From NCBI GenBank assembly GCA_016617855.1, contig JAECUM010009773.1, positions 1 through 64,000 of the forward strand: DNA of 64,000 bases. Reading direction: 5' to 3'. A program made the position numbers and the translations under genes. The notes under the pieces are model-generated. The model ran no database searches and had not been told where the DNA came from. It saw only the letters and a program-made list of their open reading frames with translations. Source of the DNA: Megalonaias nervosa (lineage: Eukaryota; Mollusca; Bivalvia; Unionida; Unionidae). Below, in pieces: positions 22,601-37,100 of this stretch (position 1 is its first letter; every line of letters begins with the position of its first letter).

Positions 22601-25600
22601 CATTTTGGCCAACGCTGTATCCACAGCTACAAATTTACAATTGGTGGAATGCGACTGGGTGCTCTCTGCCTGCACTTCCTGAAGGACCACCTTAAGGCCA
22701 GGCTAAGAGCACAGCCTTTATCCTAACCATCCTTTTAATGACCAGATTGAAGAATTCTGCAAACTAGCTGCCAAGGAGACCAATTTCCCTCCACGGCAAC
22801 CACGGCATTGATACAGGGATAGTATGGGAAATCAACAAAAGGACCCAGGGGCCACACATAAGACACAAACTTCTGAAAACTGTCCTATCAAAGCTTCACC
22901 CAGCGGTGCCCACAGTTCTATCATTTGTTTCAATTTTTCTCCAGGGTTTTTTTCCTGACTTTCTTGGTCCCAAAGGCAGTGGCACTCTGCCTCCGGTCTT
23001 CGACCTAAGGGCCCTCAATCAATTCATTCATGCCCCTGGGTTCTCAATGGAGACACCACAGTGCAGTTTGGAATGCTGCCAGAGAGGGAGATTAAAATAG
23101 CATCTAAAATGGAAGCTAAGTGGTTTGTGGCATCTAAAATGTAAGCTAAGTTTGTGGCATCTAACACTGGCTAGCTTGGGTACTGTAAGCTAAGTGGTTT
23201 GTGGCATATAAAACGTTGTTGCAAACAACCAGATTTTCATGGGCATCATTTTTGGTTGTTGTGCAAATAAAGTGAGACAACATAACAAGTAGGACTTTGA
23301 ACTGTGTTGAATAAAAAAAAAATAGTTACGCATATTGCTTGTGAGTGACTGGATTAAATTATGTCATGATTATGCTGAATTTACATAATTCGCTCCAAAA
23401 TTAATTTTTGTGTGATTAATATGATTTACTTTGTTTCTTTGTCAGATTGCCAGAGCAGCTGCAATATTCAATATAGATGACATTGTCATCTTTGATGAGC
23501 TGGGGCAGATGTCTAAGTAAGTATGATATCAAAATACAAAAGCTGTATATCCACTGAATCGTGACAAATTTCGAGTCTGAAAACTAAATGAATGACTCTT
23601 CAAGAATAAAGACAAACTTCATGGTCTAAAACCATTCCAGTTTGTACTGTTTTGTTGACACATTAATCAGGTTGCCTATTTTGTCCCTTACTGAATTAAC
23701 ATTAGATCAAACTGAATGGGCTACCCAAAATTAATCATGCTGTAATGTACAGTAATATTTAGTTGAATGGTGAATAAAGAATTTCCTCCATTTTTATATA
23801 CTATTTTCCTCATAAAGTCAACAATTTGCCCCAAAGATTTGGGGTTTGTTTTCTTAATAATTGAATTATTAATAGATTAATTAAATCTGATTGCACCTGA
23901 CAACAATGGCCACTGAATGTTTGAATTTGGTATTTTATTATTTCAAAACTTGGTTTTGCTTACCAGGCCATAAAGCAGGTGAATGTATGGTATGCCCCAT
24001 CATCAGGTTTACATAATGAATGTATGGTATGCCCCATCATCAGGTTTACATAATGACTGTATGGTATGTCCCATCATCAGGTTTACATAATGAATGTATG
24101 GTATGTCCCATCATCAGGTTTACATAATCCATCATCAGTTATGCATTGACTGTTGTCCATGAACAATTTCTGTTTTATATTCTTCTCAAAATCCACTGGA
24201 ATAATTGCATCCAAATTTGGCAGAAAGTATTCCAGCTTACTGGTCTTTCATATTTATACAAACAATACCAATCTGTCATCAAATATGACCACTGTTAAAG
24301 AATAACCTTCATATGACTTTAAAGCATTAAGGCTCAGAGGCCTTTCAGGATTTAACAAATAATCCCAAACTCTGCAGTAAAATTTTGCCATCTTATTAAA
24401 AGTAGAAAATCTTCAAATGCCCTCTTCTCAAAAACTGCTAAACAGAATTGACCAAATGTAACAGAAGGAATCTTGGCATGAAGGGCTTTCAAGTTTGTAC
24501 CAGTGGTGCAGATACCCCATCAAATGTGGGTGACATTACTAAAAAATAGAAAAATCTTTAAAAATAGTACCTTCTCAAAAATATGTTAACAGAAGTTGAC
24601 TAAATTTTAGAGGTCGTAAACTAATTTAAATTATTTTTCTTGAAATCCGTCATCAGATCTGTCATCAGATAAGCCCATGTTACTAAACAAAAAATAAAAC
24701 TTTGAGTTTCTCTTGAAAAGGACTAACATAATTTAACCAAATTTGACAACATTCTTTGATGAAGACCTTATATTTTTATCAAGCTTACCTTGATGAAAAC
24801 TCAACAAAGCAATAACTTTAGAATCTGAATGCATGTCTACTCATCTATATATGTACCCCAGTCTGTCCACACCTCAAACAAGGATCAGGAATTTATACAC
24901 AAACATATCACCATGGATTTATAGCAGTAGTGAATTATTGATTTCGTTTCATATAAAGATATTAAATGATTTGGATTCAACAACAGAACATGGGTATCTC
25001 GTGGCATCCAATTGAAAATGTATTTCCAGTTCCACAGCTTTAGTCCAATGGTCAAGGAGCCACCATGCATGGCAGCCCAGTCTGTCTAAGGATCGCCCAA
25101 GAACCTCTTTATTCCCTGCAGACCTGTTGGTCCTCAAGTTTTGATCTCTCATTCTGAGAGCAGCAGATGGGTTGCCCTAGAGAGTTCTAGGACTCCTAGT
25201 TAAAAAGAATATCTAAAAATGTAACATGCAGGACACAGTTAAGTTTTGGTCTCTCACTGTAACAACAACAGACGGGTTGTACAAAACCCCAGAGAGTTCT
25301 GTGACTCTCAGTGACAAAAAAAGAAAGCTTAAAATGTAACAACAAAGCCATGTAGGACATGGTTAAGTACTAATTTTGTGATATATGTTATGCATGTGTG
25401 AACATGAATTGGCTTCATTACACATTGAATCATTTTATTAGAATTACTGTATGAGATTATTATTATAATAATGTGTCATGTAGCACTTTGAGAATCTTTC
25501 ATCTTGAAAGGTGTATCATGTAGCACTTTGATAGTCTTTCATCATGAAAAGTTGTGTCATTTAGTACTTTGAGACTCTTTCATTGCAGAAAGGTGTGTCA

Positions 25601-26951
25601 TGTAGCACTTTGAGAGTCCTATCATAGTCATGGTTAATTGTGTAGGTATCATTTACATTTGCCTTTCTAACTTAATAGCTGTTTACAATGAGGCAAGGTA
25701 TACTGACGTATTGGCACTACAAGATCTGTTGCTTTGTCGGGCAAGGAAATACTCCATCTTTGTCTAGGTGATGTTCTTAATGTTTCAGGACAACTGAGGG
25801 ATACTTTGTAGGAATGTGGAAAAAGGGTGAATCCAACGTTCAACTTGCCCGAGTTCTCCAGTACTTGGAGTGTCCCCACTATCTGCGCAAATATTTCTTC
25901 CCAAACCACCCAGACCTTAAGTATGCTGGTAAGTAATTGCCATGTAAATATGTTTACCCATCCTCTGACAAGTTCTTCAGTTATCATTGGTCAAACTGCG
26001 TTATTATTGAGATGAGTAGCCAAAATGTATTACATGTGATATGATGCCAAGATAATTTATTATTAAGTTAATTAGCTTTTCATGGCCTTGCATCCATGTA
26101 ATAGTCATAATTAAGTTTATATGTGTAGTTAATTTACAACATGGCATACAAGTATCCTGGTATTTAAGAAGAAAAGAACCTGGGCTCAGCACAAGCTCCT
26201 GGCCCGGTATGTGCCCTGATTGCTCTCAGCACAGGTCCTTACCCAGTAAGTGCCCAAATTTCAGCACAAGTTCCTCACCCAGTAAGTACCCTAATTTACC
26301 GGTATGTGCCCTAATTTACTCTCAGCACAAGGTCCTCACCCGGTATGTGCCCTAATTACTCTCAGCACAAGGTCCTTGTGCAGTAAATGCTTTAATTACT
26401 GTCAGTACAAGGTCCTCCCCCAGGAAGTGCCCCAATTACTCTCAGCACAAGGTCCTCACCCAGTAAGTGCCCTAATTACTCTTGGCACAAGATCCTTGCC
26501 CAGTATGTGCCCTAGTTACTTTCAGCACAAGATCCTCACCCAGTAATTGCCCTAATTACTCTATCAATCCAATCTGGGCACAAACATACCATATAACTAA
26601 TAATGATACAGTTGTTCGTTCTTGTATTAATTGTGCTAAGATATGAAGAGATGGTATTTGCAATTATTTTCTTTCAGTATGTAAAGTGCAATATGCATAG
26701 ATACATATTTACCCTTCATCAAGTGTCACAACACAGGGGTGACACATTTTAATCAAGCACTGAAAAAAAACCTTTGGATTGCACTTCCAAGTCTAGTACT
26801 AAATTAAATATTAGATCCCTACCTCCTTCATCATCAGGGTACTAATGTGATTCTTTATCTATCTATGTAGCATCTAGATGTGATTCACACCTGGGTATTT
26901 TTATTAACACTTTTTCTCCTGTTGAAAGTAATACATACATACATACATACA

Positions 26952-26983
<32 letters not shown>

Positions 26984-26989
26984 CATACA

Positions 26990-27024
<35 letters not shown>

Positions 27025-30000
27025 TATTATACATATTAATAACAAAGTCTCCTTAGTTTCTTCCACCTAAATCAAAATGCAAGTTTTTACCAAATACTTA
27101 CTTAAACTCTCTCAAAGCATGATGTTGTAAAGAATAGGCTACAATTTTGCTTATGGTACCTGATTAGATGAGTGTGACAATCAGAAAAAATCATGTGTCA
27201 TATAGATGCTTGTGTTTTGCAAGATGAGAGACAAACTTCTTGGTAACTTGGACTGTAACTTTGCTTCATTGACTTCTCATTAACAGCCAGTAACATGAAC
27301 GTAATGGAGATGGCTTGATATGAGGAAACAGATTTATGACTAATATCACAGTTTTCTTGATTTACTTTAATGCATATGTATGTAAACAAGGATCTATGTT
27401 TAGCCTATTGAACACATACTTGGGAGTGAATTTTGTATCATATAATGATCTTTATGTTGTAATTTTAGCTTTTTATTCATAAATTTAGTTCCGCAGTGAT
27501 ATTACTCTTTCCATTCTCAGATAGGTAAACAAAATAATCTCCTCATCACATACTGCTGATACATCATGTTCTTTGTCAATTCTTGAGTCTATATATCTAA
27601 GACATTGTGTTTCTGTTCTATACATATCAGTTTTCAAAGGAGTCTTTTTCATATTCATGTTTGACACCATATTTATTTTGGACCTATACCCTGAACTTAA
27701 ATTTATAACTTTTTTGAAGAGTATAATATTCCAGAGCTATCTGTGTGATTATGCCCCACTTTTTCCATCAGGTTTATCGAATATACCTGACTGTCCACAC
27801 CACATGAAGGTGTAATTCTAATGCAATTTGTGTGATCATGTTCCAGTTTTTCCTCCAGGTCTTCTGAATGCACTTGACTGTCCACCCCACATGTGGGTGT
27901 AATATTTCAGTGCAGTCTGTGTGATTATGCCCCCTGTTTCTGTATGAGGTCTACTAGGGGAACTTGACCGTTTGCACCAAATGAGGGTGTAATATTCCAT
28001 TGTAGTCTGTGTGATTATGCCATACTTCCCTATCAGGTCTACTGAATGCACTTGACAGTCCACACCACATGAGGTTGGAAGAAGAGAGTCTCTACAGAGA
28101 GGGGGTGGTGCTAAACAAACCAGTCAAGCCTGGTAAAGGATCCTATGTAGATGTTGGTCTCAAGAAGGTATTCCATTAGCTGTTTTGTCTTCTGCTTTTT
28201 CATATATACATCACAGTAGAACCCCATTGTCTCAAATCTTTTTGACTCAAATACTGGTGATCATTTGAACTGGCCCATGCAAAATTCCTATGTTTTATAT
28301 TGAAAAAACTCTGGATGGGACAGTGATTGCCTGAGACTCTCAAACTTCATCTGTGATTCTTTGAATTAAAATTCAACAGGATTTATTCTTCAGCTTCAAA
28401 GCACCCAATTACTTTACATTGAAAGTCACTGTACAGAGGCAACATGTCAGCACACAGTCAGACAATTAATGCTGCAGTATTGCAAAGTTTGTTTAGTGGA
28501 TGAAATAACAAAGCTGTGTGTCATGGCTTTTTGTAATAAACCTATCAACAGTTGCATTGAAGTAGAAATGACAGCTTTCAGTTTGTGCTGACTTTCAGTG
28601 TAAAGTCATTTAAGGCTGATAGGGTTCAGTAATTTCAAGGTTTACTTAAGAACAACAGTTCTAAGGAATAAATGTGCATAAATGCATAATTTAACATTTA
28701 ATCAATGGATTGTTAGCTTGAAAAGTAATTAGGTGGAACAGAATATATAAAACACGTAGATAATGGATAAAGGCTGAAGTCAAATGTGAGCAAACTCAGT
28801 AAAGGAAAATTCATTAGTGCAGCTTTTAACAGGTAAACCAGATATTAAAACATGAGTGTTTATGCCTTACTGAAGTAATATAACTGCCATAGCAAATACA
28901 TTGTGACCCTGCTATAGCACGCTCCGTTATAACATGAATTAGGATATAACATGATTGTGGCATGGCTCCTGAAATTTTATATATTATTTCATACACTAAA
29001 AGAATATTTTTTCAAAGTAAGAGAAATAATATATGAAATGTTTATTATCGCTTTGGGGATTGCAGATTTTCGGTTCCAGCTATATAAACTGATAAAGTTT
29101 TGCAATTCTTATAAACTAAAAATGCAAACAAAGGAACAGGTCCAGACAATATTGGACCATGCCTCTTAAGAACTGCCACTGCAGCAAAATCTGACAGTCT
29201 AACTTACATATGTAATTTGAGTATATTTTCCGAAGATTTCCCCAAAACACACAATATAGCTAAAGTTACTGCCATTCATAAATCGGCTAATAACACATGA
29301 AGTGAATAAGTACTGACCTATGCCTATCTTACCCTTTCAATCTAAACTTTCCGAAAAACACATGATGATGTACTTGCTTCACTGAATGCAATCTGGGTTC
29401 AGGGAGAATTACACGTGTTATGCAGCTCTAGTCTCCTTGGACAGATAGATTACAGCCCTTGTCCAGGGGAAGCAATTCTTGTTGATCTTAGGAAGTCCTT
29501 GTATTTCACAATATTCTTATTAGTAAATTGAAAATACAGAAATGTCATGGAGCATCAAAATTGTTTGCCTCCTAATGCAAATAGATCACAGTGTGTCACA
29601 GTAAATGAGAACCTTTCTGAAGAGGAATCAGTAATGTGGAGCACCATAGGGTCCATACTTGGTCCACTCTTTTTTCTTCAGTTCATTAATGATCTGCCAT
29701 TGAACGTTGCCAGTTGCCAATAGATCACGATGTTAAATATTAGCAAATTGAAGATACAGAAATGTGATGCAGTGTCAAAATTGTTTGCCTCCTAAATAAA
29801 TCACAATGCATCATAGTAAATGGCAACATTGCTGTAGTGGAATCAGTAGAAAAGACAATACAATCCTGTCTGATTTTAAACAATCCAAATCGTACCTAGA
29901 GGTATCTTTACAACTGGCCCTAGTTAAATTAGATTCCTAATGTAAGGAAAGGTTTTAATGATAATTACTAGACAGAGGAGAGCAAGCCAAGTCAATAATA

Positions 30001-31036
30001 CTTTACATCTTCAATCAAATGATACAGATCTCCAAATTATAGCTCATGACAAAATTCTGTAATTCTTGTCAAGAATTTGCACAGTGGTGAACACATTCAG
30101 GCTCAATGTTGAAAAGTAATTTTTGTTGTCCCAGAATAAGAGTCACAATTAAGAGTTGAATATCTGTCCCAAAGTAAGTGTCACTACTCAGAGTTAAATA
30201 TCTGTGTTTTAAGTTGGAGTAATGATCCAGTCAAATGTCTATCCCAAAGTGAGAGTCACTACTTGTAGCTAAATATGTCCCAAAGTAGGAGTCACTACTC
30301 CGAGTTAAATATCTGACCCATAGTAAGAGTCACTACTCAGAGTTAAATATCTGTCCAAAAGTAACAGTTGCTACATCTTAGTTATTGCATTCATTAATGT
30401 TGTATAAATAAGAAACAGAAGTTCATAGTTATACGATATCACTGAATGTCCGGTCTCATCCCCAAGTTCATAGTGATACAACGTCACTGTATATCTGGTC
30501 TCATCCCCAAGTTCATAGTGATATGATGTCACTGTATGTCCGGTCTCATCCCCAAGTTGATAGTGCTGTGATACACCTTGGTAAAAGTGGCATTAGAGTG
30601 AAGATGCTGTAATGTAATAGTCACATTATTTCAAGCTTCACATTTAACATTGATTTTACAGAAGCTCAGTTTCTTAATTCTTACTCTGCCTTTCTCCTTC
30701 ATATTGTAGGAGGTCCTGATAGACAGGCATTTAACACAAGGGCTGAGGGTAACAGTCAAAATAGACAACTACCATACAGGTATCCAGGTCTTGTTACTGT
30801 AAATCAGTTTTTCTATTACAAATGTAGCATTTTATCCAGAAATTACTAAAGTTACCAAAATTGTCATTCCCACTGACAACTAGATGATTATGCAGTACGC
30901 ATATTACAGATGAGAAAAGTTGCCAAATAGTTTTTGTTTAATATTTTAAATGCACATAATTATGACATTACATGCATATTTACTAAATTCATTAGACATT
31001 TATGATGCTGTCAGAGATCATATGATTAACAGTGTT

Positions 31037-31108
<72 letters not shown>

Positions 31109-34100
31109 TACACATACAGGGATGGCGCTGGCTTTAAAATAGTTGTTGGCAAAAAAAAATCTCCAACCTCAATATTTTGTTGCCAATTTTCAAGAAATGT
31201 CGTCATTATCGTAATACAGTACTATCCATTTATCTCAACATCCTTGGGACCAAGGTAATATTATCAACATAAGTGAATGTTTAGATAAGGGGGGGGGCTG
31301 AAAATAAATTGAAATTTCGCATACAAGTGAAAGTTTTAAGAGATGACCTGTCATCAGTGAGTAGGTTTTATGTAACGAAAAAAAATAATTGACATTTTGA
31401 TTAAATGAAGACAACTAGTCTGAAATACACTTGTATACTGACAACTTACATTTGTGTAGTACACTCCACAATGTGTTAAACAATATACATGCATATGAAA
31501 AATCCATGAATTTGAGTATTCAGTATGCTAGAAAATTCATGTATCAATCAAATCCCGTTAGAAAACACAACAAAAACGTATATATAAAAAATGGTAGTCC
31601 TTGTTTGATCTATATCCCATCGTCAACAAAGACGTTTCCTGAAACAATTCACTCTGATATTTATTATCCTAGTAGCACATGGCTGTATAGTTGTTTATAT
31701 GCTGCATGTACATGTACTTAAATTGGCTTCGATTTTGGTCAGCCAGAGACAACTACCATGATGCCGAGGCTACCAAGGGGATGAGGCTATTCCTTGGGAA
31801 ATGAAAATGTGTGAACAAATTAAAAAGTTTCACATTCTTGCAAGGTGTCCCACCTTCATTTAACTCGATGGCCAGATATCTATTGTTTCAAAATATTGGA
31901 AATTTAATTTGGGTTTTAAACCGCCATTGGTAGCGATCGTAAGCATGAGCTTTTTTGTTGCAAACAGCACAGGTGCTTGACGCAAGCATGATGTTGAAAA
32001 AAGAAGAATCTGAAAGGAAAAATGTTCATATCGAGTGACAAAATCGCCTCATGACCCGTTTTGACATAGGACCCTGTCTACCATACTATGAGAGAGACTC
32101 TTTTTATAGTATGATAGACAGTGTCCTATGTCAGAATGGGTCATGGGGGTAATCTGAGGCAAGACTCCTTTATAGTATGATAGACAGGGTCCTATTTCAG
32201 AACGGGTCATGGGGGTAATCTGAGGTAAGACTTTTTTATAGTATGATAGACACGGCCCTATGTCAGAACGGGCCATGGGGGTAATCTGAGGCAATTTTGT
32301 CACTCTGTATGATTTTTTCCTTTCAGATTACACTAAAAACTGCTATGAGCGACCTCTGCTATGAGCAACCACCTGTCATTTCTGATCACATGCATGGATC
32401 AATTTTATTATATAAATGCTCTGTTATGAGCAACCACCTGCTGAACGTGACCAGCGACTGCGAGGTCTCGGCAAAATATGCATTTCGACACTGCTATAAA
32501 CGACAGCATCGCAAAAACGAGGATAAACTCCACTGACCTTTATTTAAGCCTGTAAGAACGACCGCTCATACTGTTCTAAATTTAAAAAAATTTAAAAGAT
32601 AGGCTGGCTACCAATGTCAGAATTATTTTTGGCTATGCTTATAGTGTTTTACAGTTTCTGTCGTAAACCAGACTAAAGTATATGTAGATTATTTCTTTGT
32701 CTGGTTCCCTGCTTCGTATGCTCCCTGCGTTGTTCTCCGCTATTCGTTTAGGGGTGAGCAATGCTGGGAGCATACAAAGCAGGGAACCAGACTAATTATT
32801 CCCGCACTTAGCCTGCTTCCCCGAATCCCTATGAACGACCGTATCGCGAGAACAGACGGACACCACTGACCTATATGTAATCAATTGTTAAAAAGACCGC
32901 TTGATTAGTAATGATTGTTCTCATCAAAAACAAACATAAAAGGAATATTAAAAAAAAAAAAGAAGAAAAAAGATTGTTGCTACTGGCGATAGATGCTACA
33001 GTCCGTAAACCAGGCCAATGTACATGACACAAATTGCCGTTGTAGTGCTAAAGTTGATGTAGTGGTCGCGTATATTGTTTGTCTTTTGAGTTAATCCATA
33101 TTGCCAGGGGTGAATAAGGTCATTGTCTATTAAACCAGCAAGAGAGAATTGTTTGCGGGATTCGATTGATAGTGTTCAAGACTTGTGATGTTTGTTGTTT
33201 TTCCCCCCGATGTTAAGTGATTACATCCCAATCACACAGCTGTCGTCTATTCAAGTTGGTGCGACCAGGTTACACACTTTGCTTATAGAGTTAATCCCTG
33301 TATGTCACCTTTGAATGAAGCCGTTGACTTTTGTCTCTGAGTAAATGGTTCTGTTTCTGGATTAGATAATTGTTTCTTTTTATTTCATTAATTGTTAGAT
33401 ATGCAATGCACATGTATAGATTTTTCATTTTTTCCGACAGCCCAGTCCAAACCGTCTTTACGTTTGATATTACAACGGAGCACTAATAATTTTAACACCT
33501 AGAACCTTAAAAACAATGGACCAACCTCCAACTGAAAAGAGACAAATTTTAACGCTGGAGAAAATAATCATTGTAACTGAAAGAAGGGCAAAAGAACTGA
33601 CCACTCGCAAAAAAGCAGTTTAAATGTCGGTAAAACAAATTTATGTTGTTATAAACAAAAAGGAGTGATCCAAAAACAATTTCATATGCTAAAATATGTG
33701 ATCTTCAAATGTAAATGTGATTTTATGATTAATGATAGAAGTATATCTTTATTGCTATATAATTTTGTTTTTAGATGAATGCATACAATATTTTAGCAAG
33801 AACTATTAATAAAGAATAGAATATATGTACAGTGATTGTGGTTATTTTTCTTGAAATTGTTCTGAAACTGGACCTTGGAAACTGGTCTTTTTTGTACAAG
33901 CCTGCTATGAGAGACTACCTGTCTTGAGAGACCGCTTTTTGTTGGCAGAAGGGGTGGTCTCTCATAACAGGTTTTACTGTATTGCTCTTTCTTCAGCATC
34001 AAGCTCATGTTGAGCACCTTTGGCAAACAGGAAATTTTCAAGGCACAATAAATATGTTCCAATCACTATGAAAAATGAAACAATGCTTTTATTTAAGTTT

Positions 34101-37100
34101 GCTGAGTTTCTTTGATCAGAGGTCTTCCGCTTGCTTTAATGAAGGTTCATGTGTTATTGAAGGTGCCGCTAAAGGCCCTCTTTGAAAGACCAAACAAATG
34201 ACCATTTGTTATTGTTGTGGCAACATCAAATAATTGTAAAACATATATGGAGACAGAATTTTGTTTTCATTTGCTTAGTATATATACAGAACAATCAATG
34301 ATTCAAAGGTAATCAGTTTTCTTTGAAGTTTCAATAAAAATATTTTTTCTGGTACATTTTTCAAAAAGGAAAAAACTGCCATCATCTGGTAGATTGTAGT
34401 CATTCAGTTCCTGCTTGCAGAGGTGGTCAATTGTAGCTATTCAGGTAGCGTGAATATTTGGGTTATATTACAGCACAGAGTACTAAGGCCAGACATCAGC
34501 ATAAGTGGATTATTATATTATACCATGTTAGGGTGGTTTGTCAATATGAACAAAGGATTTGTTTATGTAACAGTAGATTCCAGTGCAATTTTATATCCAA
34601 GGTTGCAGCTTCCTGTCATGATGCCTTGAATTTCTCATCTCCAAACCCAAGACTATATACAGTTTTTAACAGCTAAATATGTTGTCGCCAAAAGATCACC
34701 AGATGGTATGTTTTGTTGCCAATAAGGAAAAAAAATCGCAATTTGCAACATTGGCAAAGTCCAGCGTGATCCCTGATATGTATGTATGTATGTATGTATA
34801 TATCTTAGTTTCATAACCTCAATGAGTTGTATCAAAAACATTTCAAATATAGATTGTTTGAAACTGGCTGTTAAGTTAAAGCTTTTAAAACAAAGCAAAT
34901 CAAGACCAATGACTTTCTTCTAATAAGGCCATAAGTGACCAGGACTTATTATCCATTTGTATCAGAAACGTTTCAAATATAGATTGTTTGAAACTGGCTG
35001 TTAAGTCATAGCTGTTAAAACAAAGCAAATCAAGACCACAGAATTCATTGATTTTCTTTAGTAAAATTACAAGTTTTTAGTGATAGTTTTTAATCCTGAA
35101 ATCAGTTTTTAAATTTGTAATGCTTGTAATTTCTTAGCTTTGTCAAATACATAATTTTATTTGAAAATTATAACCTGCCTCATAATCTTGATCCGTCAGG
35201 ACCCAATTTGGAAATAAGTTTGCAAACTTTCATGGGTCAACCTTAGCAGATCACTTTTTGTATGTGTGTCACAACTGTTTATGATGCTTATATGATGTAC
35301 TGTGTCAATGTTGTTTAATTGTTATTTGTAATTATTTTATTACTACTGTACTTGGTATTCGTTTATCCTACCTATTGTCTGTTGTTTGTTCAGCATATTT
35401 TCTCATTTGTTTAAGCACTCAATAGCAACCAAAACAAAAGCCAATAGAGGTGTCAAAGGTTATCTTTTGGACTTGGCAAAAATTATTTAACTGAATAACC
35501 ACCTCAGAGTCAGTAGTAATAGACATTAGATCAGACCCTTGCACCATGTGATTTGGGTCAAGGCGTGTCAGTGTCAGCACATCTTTAGAGCAAAATATGC
35601 AAAGATTAGGTAAAGATTAGGTAAAGATTAAGGACAAAGTTTCAACAGCTGACTTTTGTTATCATCCTCCTTAGGCTTATTCACAGACCTTTTTGAATAC
35701 AAATTTTTCCATCCAATATTATCAGAAATGCATGATATTTAAGTGTTATATATCACTGAGCTAGAAAATCAGCTTGTCATAATTAATTTTTTAAAACAGA
35801 ATGAATAAAATACTGTTGTTGTTTGAGATTCAGTTTTGTTGTTTTCTCAAAGAAAATATGAGTTTTATAAATAATTAGTTTGAGAGGAAACCAGTCATTC
35901 CTGAAATGATAATGCTAACACTAAAGCAGCAGCAAATTCAGAATTGAAAATCACACATTTTCTGGTACATTTAATAATTAGGTACATCAATACTTTATCT
36001 TTTGTCACAACTTTTGATATCTTCTGTGAAAGTTTTTATATTAAATTTCACAAATACATGCCGATGATAAAATTTCCTGGAAAAATGTCTGGAAAATTAA
36101 AATTTCACGATGTCTGATACTATCTTCATCAAATATATTACCAAGTCACATTAACATTAGCAAGTTAATCTCTGCTCCAAATCATGCCCTTCCTGAAGAT
36201 TATAGAAATGTGTTTCCATTATATAGTATATAGATGAAGGGAAGAACCTCTTTCAGATAAACTCCTTTTGATTCCACTAGGTGGCCATGCACATCCAGGA
36301 TGTTAACAGTTTAAACATTCACTTGTACCTCTGAAGAATCCATTGCAGTTTAATATTAATTTTGTCTGTCCAACATTTTATTTTCATTGATAAAGAAAGT
36401 CAGAATGGTTGATATACTTGGTGTATGCAAGATTTGTATTTTTTCAAGTGAATTTGTATTTTTGCATCTTTTTTTCTTGTCTTTTTTCTCAATACAACAG
36501 CAACACTCGGGTTTTCACTGGTGTAATTATATTGCACTTTTGTTTTATTAGGTCATCTTGGGAATGGGAGGTTGTCTATTTAAATAATTTGTATATTTGT
36601 TGTATGCATATTTTTTGCTTCTCTTGCTTTCATTACAGAGAATCAAATGCAAGAAGTGCTGATGCTTTAATGTTATAGAGAAGAACCACAAGATGTGCCT
36701 GGCATGCACAAGATGTTTTTCCTAACAGTATGCATGTAGTATTGGAAGACAATGTTTGACTCAATGTCTTGTGAAGGAAATTGTCAGGCCATGGAAAAAA
36801 GACATGCTCGAAACTCTTTCCAGCTCGACATTTTAGGCACTTGTCTGAATTCAGAATCGTATATCAGTTTTAGCAGATGATTGAGAAGCTACCTCACCAT
36901 ATTATCTTGGACTTGCAACCAGCACATTGACAGGTCATATGGAGATAAGGTCCTATGTCCAGCAGATTGCACAGATCATATTTCAGCGATCTGCTTGAAC
37001 TGGCAATAAAAGTACCCAGGAAAATCATGGCAACTCAAGCAGCCATTATCACCATTATTCCATCCATGTCTTCAGAAACTCCTTCACACCTGTTATTTGT

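Larger units (their letters stand above)
18605..23445 (+). other. SPOUT1 intron 4
   Basis: It starts with a ~33-bp tandem repeat at 18657-18790. From about 19780 it holds decayed DIRS-like retroelement sequence, interrupted on the opposite strand by a LINE 3' end at 21777-22260. Diverged copies around TACAGGTGG-type blocks appear at 20020-20650. Confidence 0.7.
23517..25788 (+). other. SPOUT1 intron 5
   Basis: A 37-bp repeat lies at 23981-24128 and a ~46-bp repeat at 25471-25620. A degenerate duplication around GAGAGTTCT occurs at 25150-25330. The rest is AT-rich with nothing recognised. Confidence 0.7.
25929..28036 (+). other. SPOUT1 intron 6
   Basis: It begins with a 40-bp minisatellite at 26185-26560, then an ACAT microsatellite at 26931-27025. 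It ends with the tandem exon 7 acceptor units. No additional exon is visible. Confidence 0.75.
28168..30709 (+). other. SPOUT1 intron 7
   Basis: AGTAGAACCCCATTGTCTCAA at 28215 marks a dispersed repeat fragment. A LINE reverse-transcriptase remnant spans about 29130-30090. Short tandem repeats follow: ~40-bp CAAAGTAAGAGTCACTACTC-type units at 30120-30370 and a 45-47-bp unit repeated three times at 30420-30560. Confidence 0.7.

Noticed and set aside
26863..27066. Minus-strand YVCM-repeat ORF
   Set aside because: A translation of the ACAT microsatellite.
30120..30560. CRISPR-like array
   Set aside because: The units are contiguous minisatellites without unique spacers, in a eukaryotic intron.
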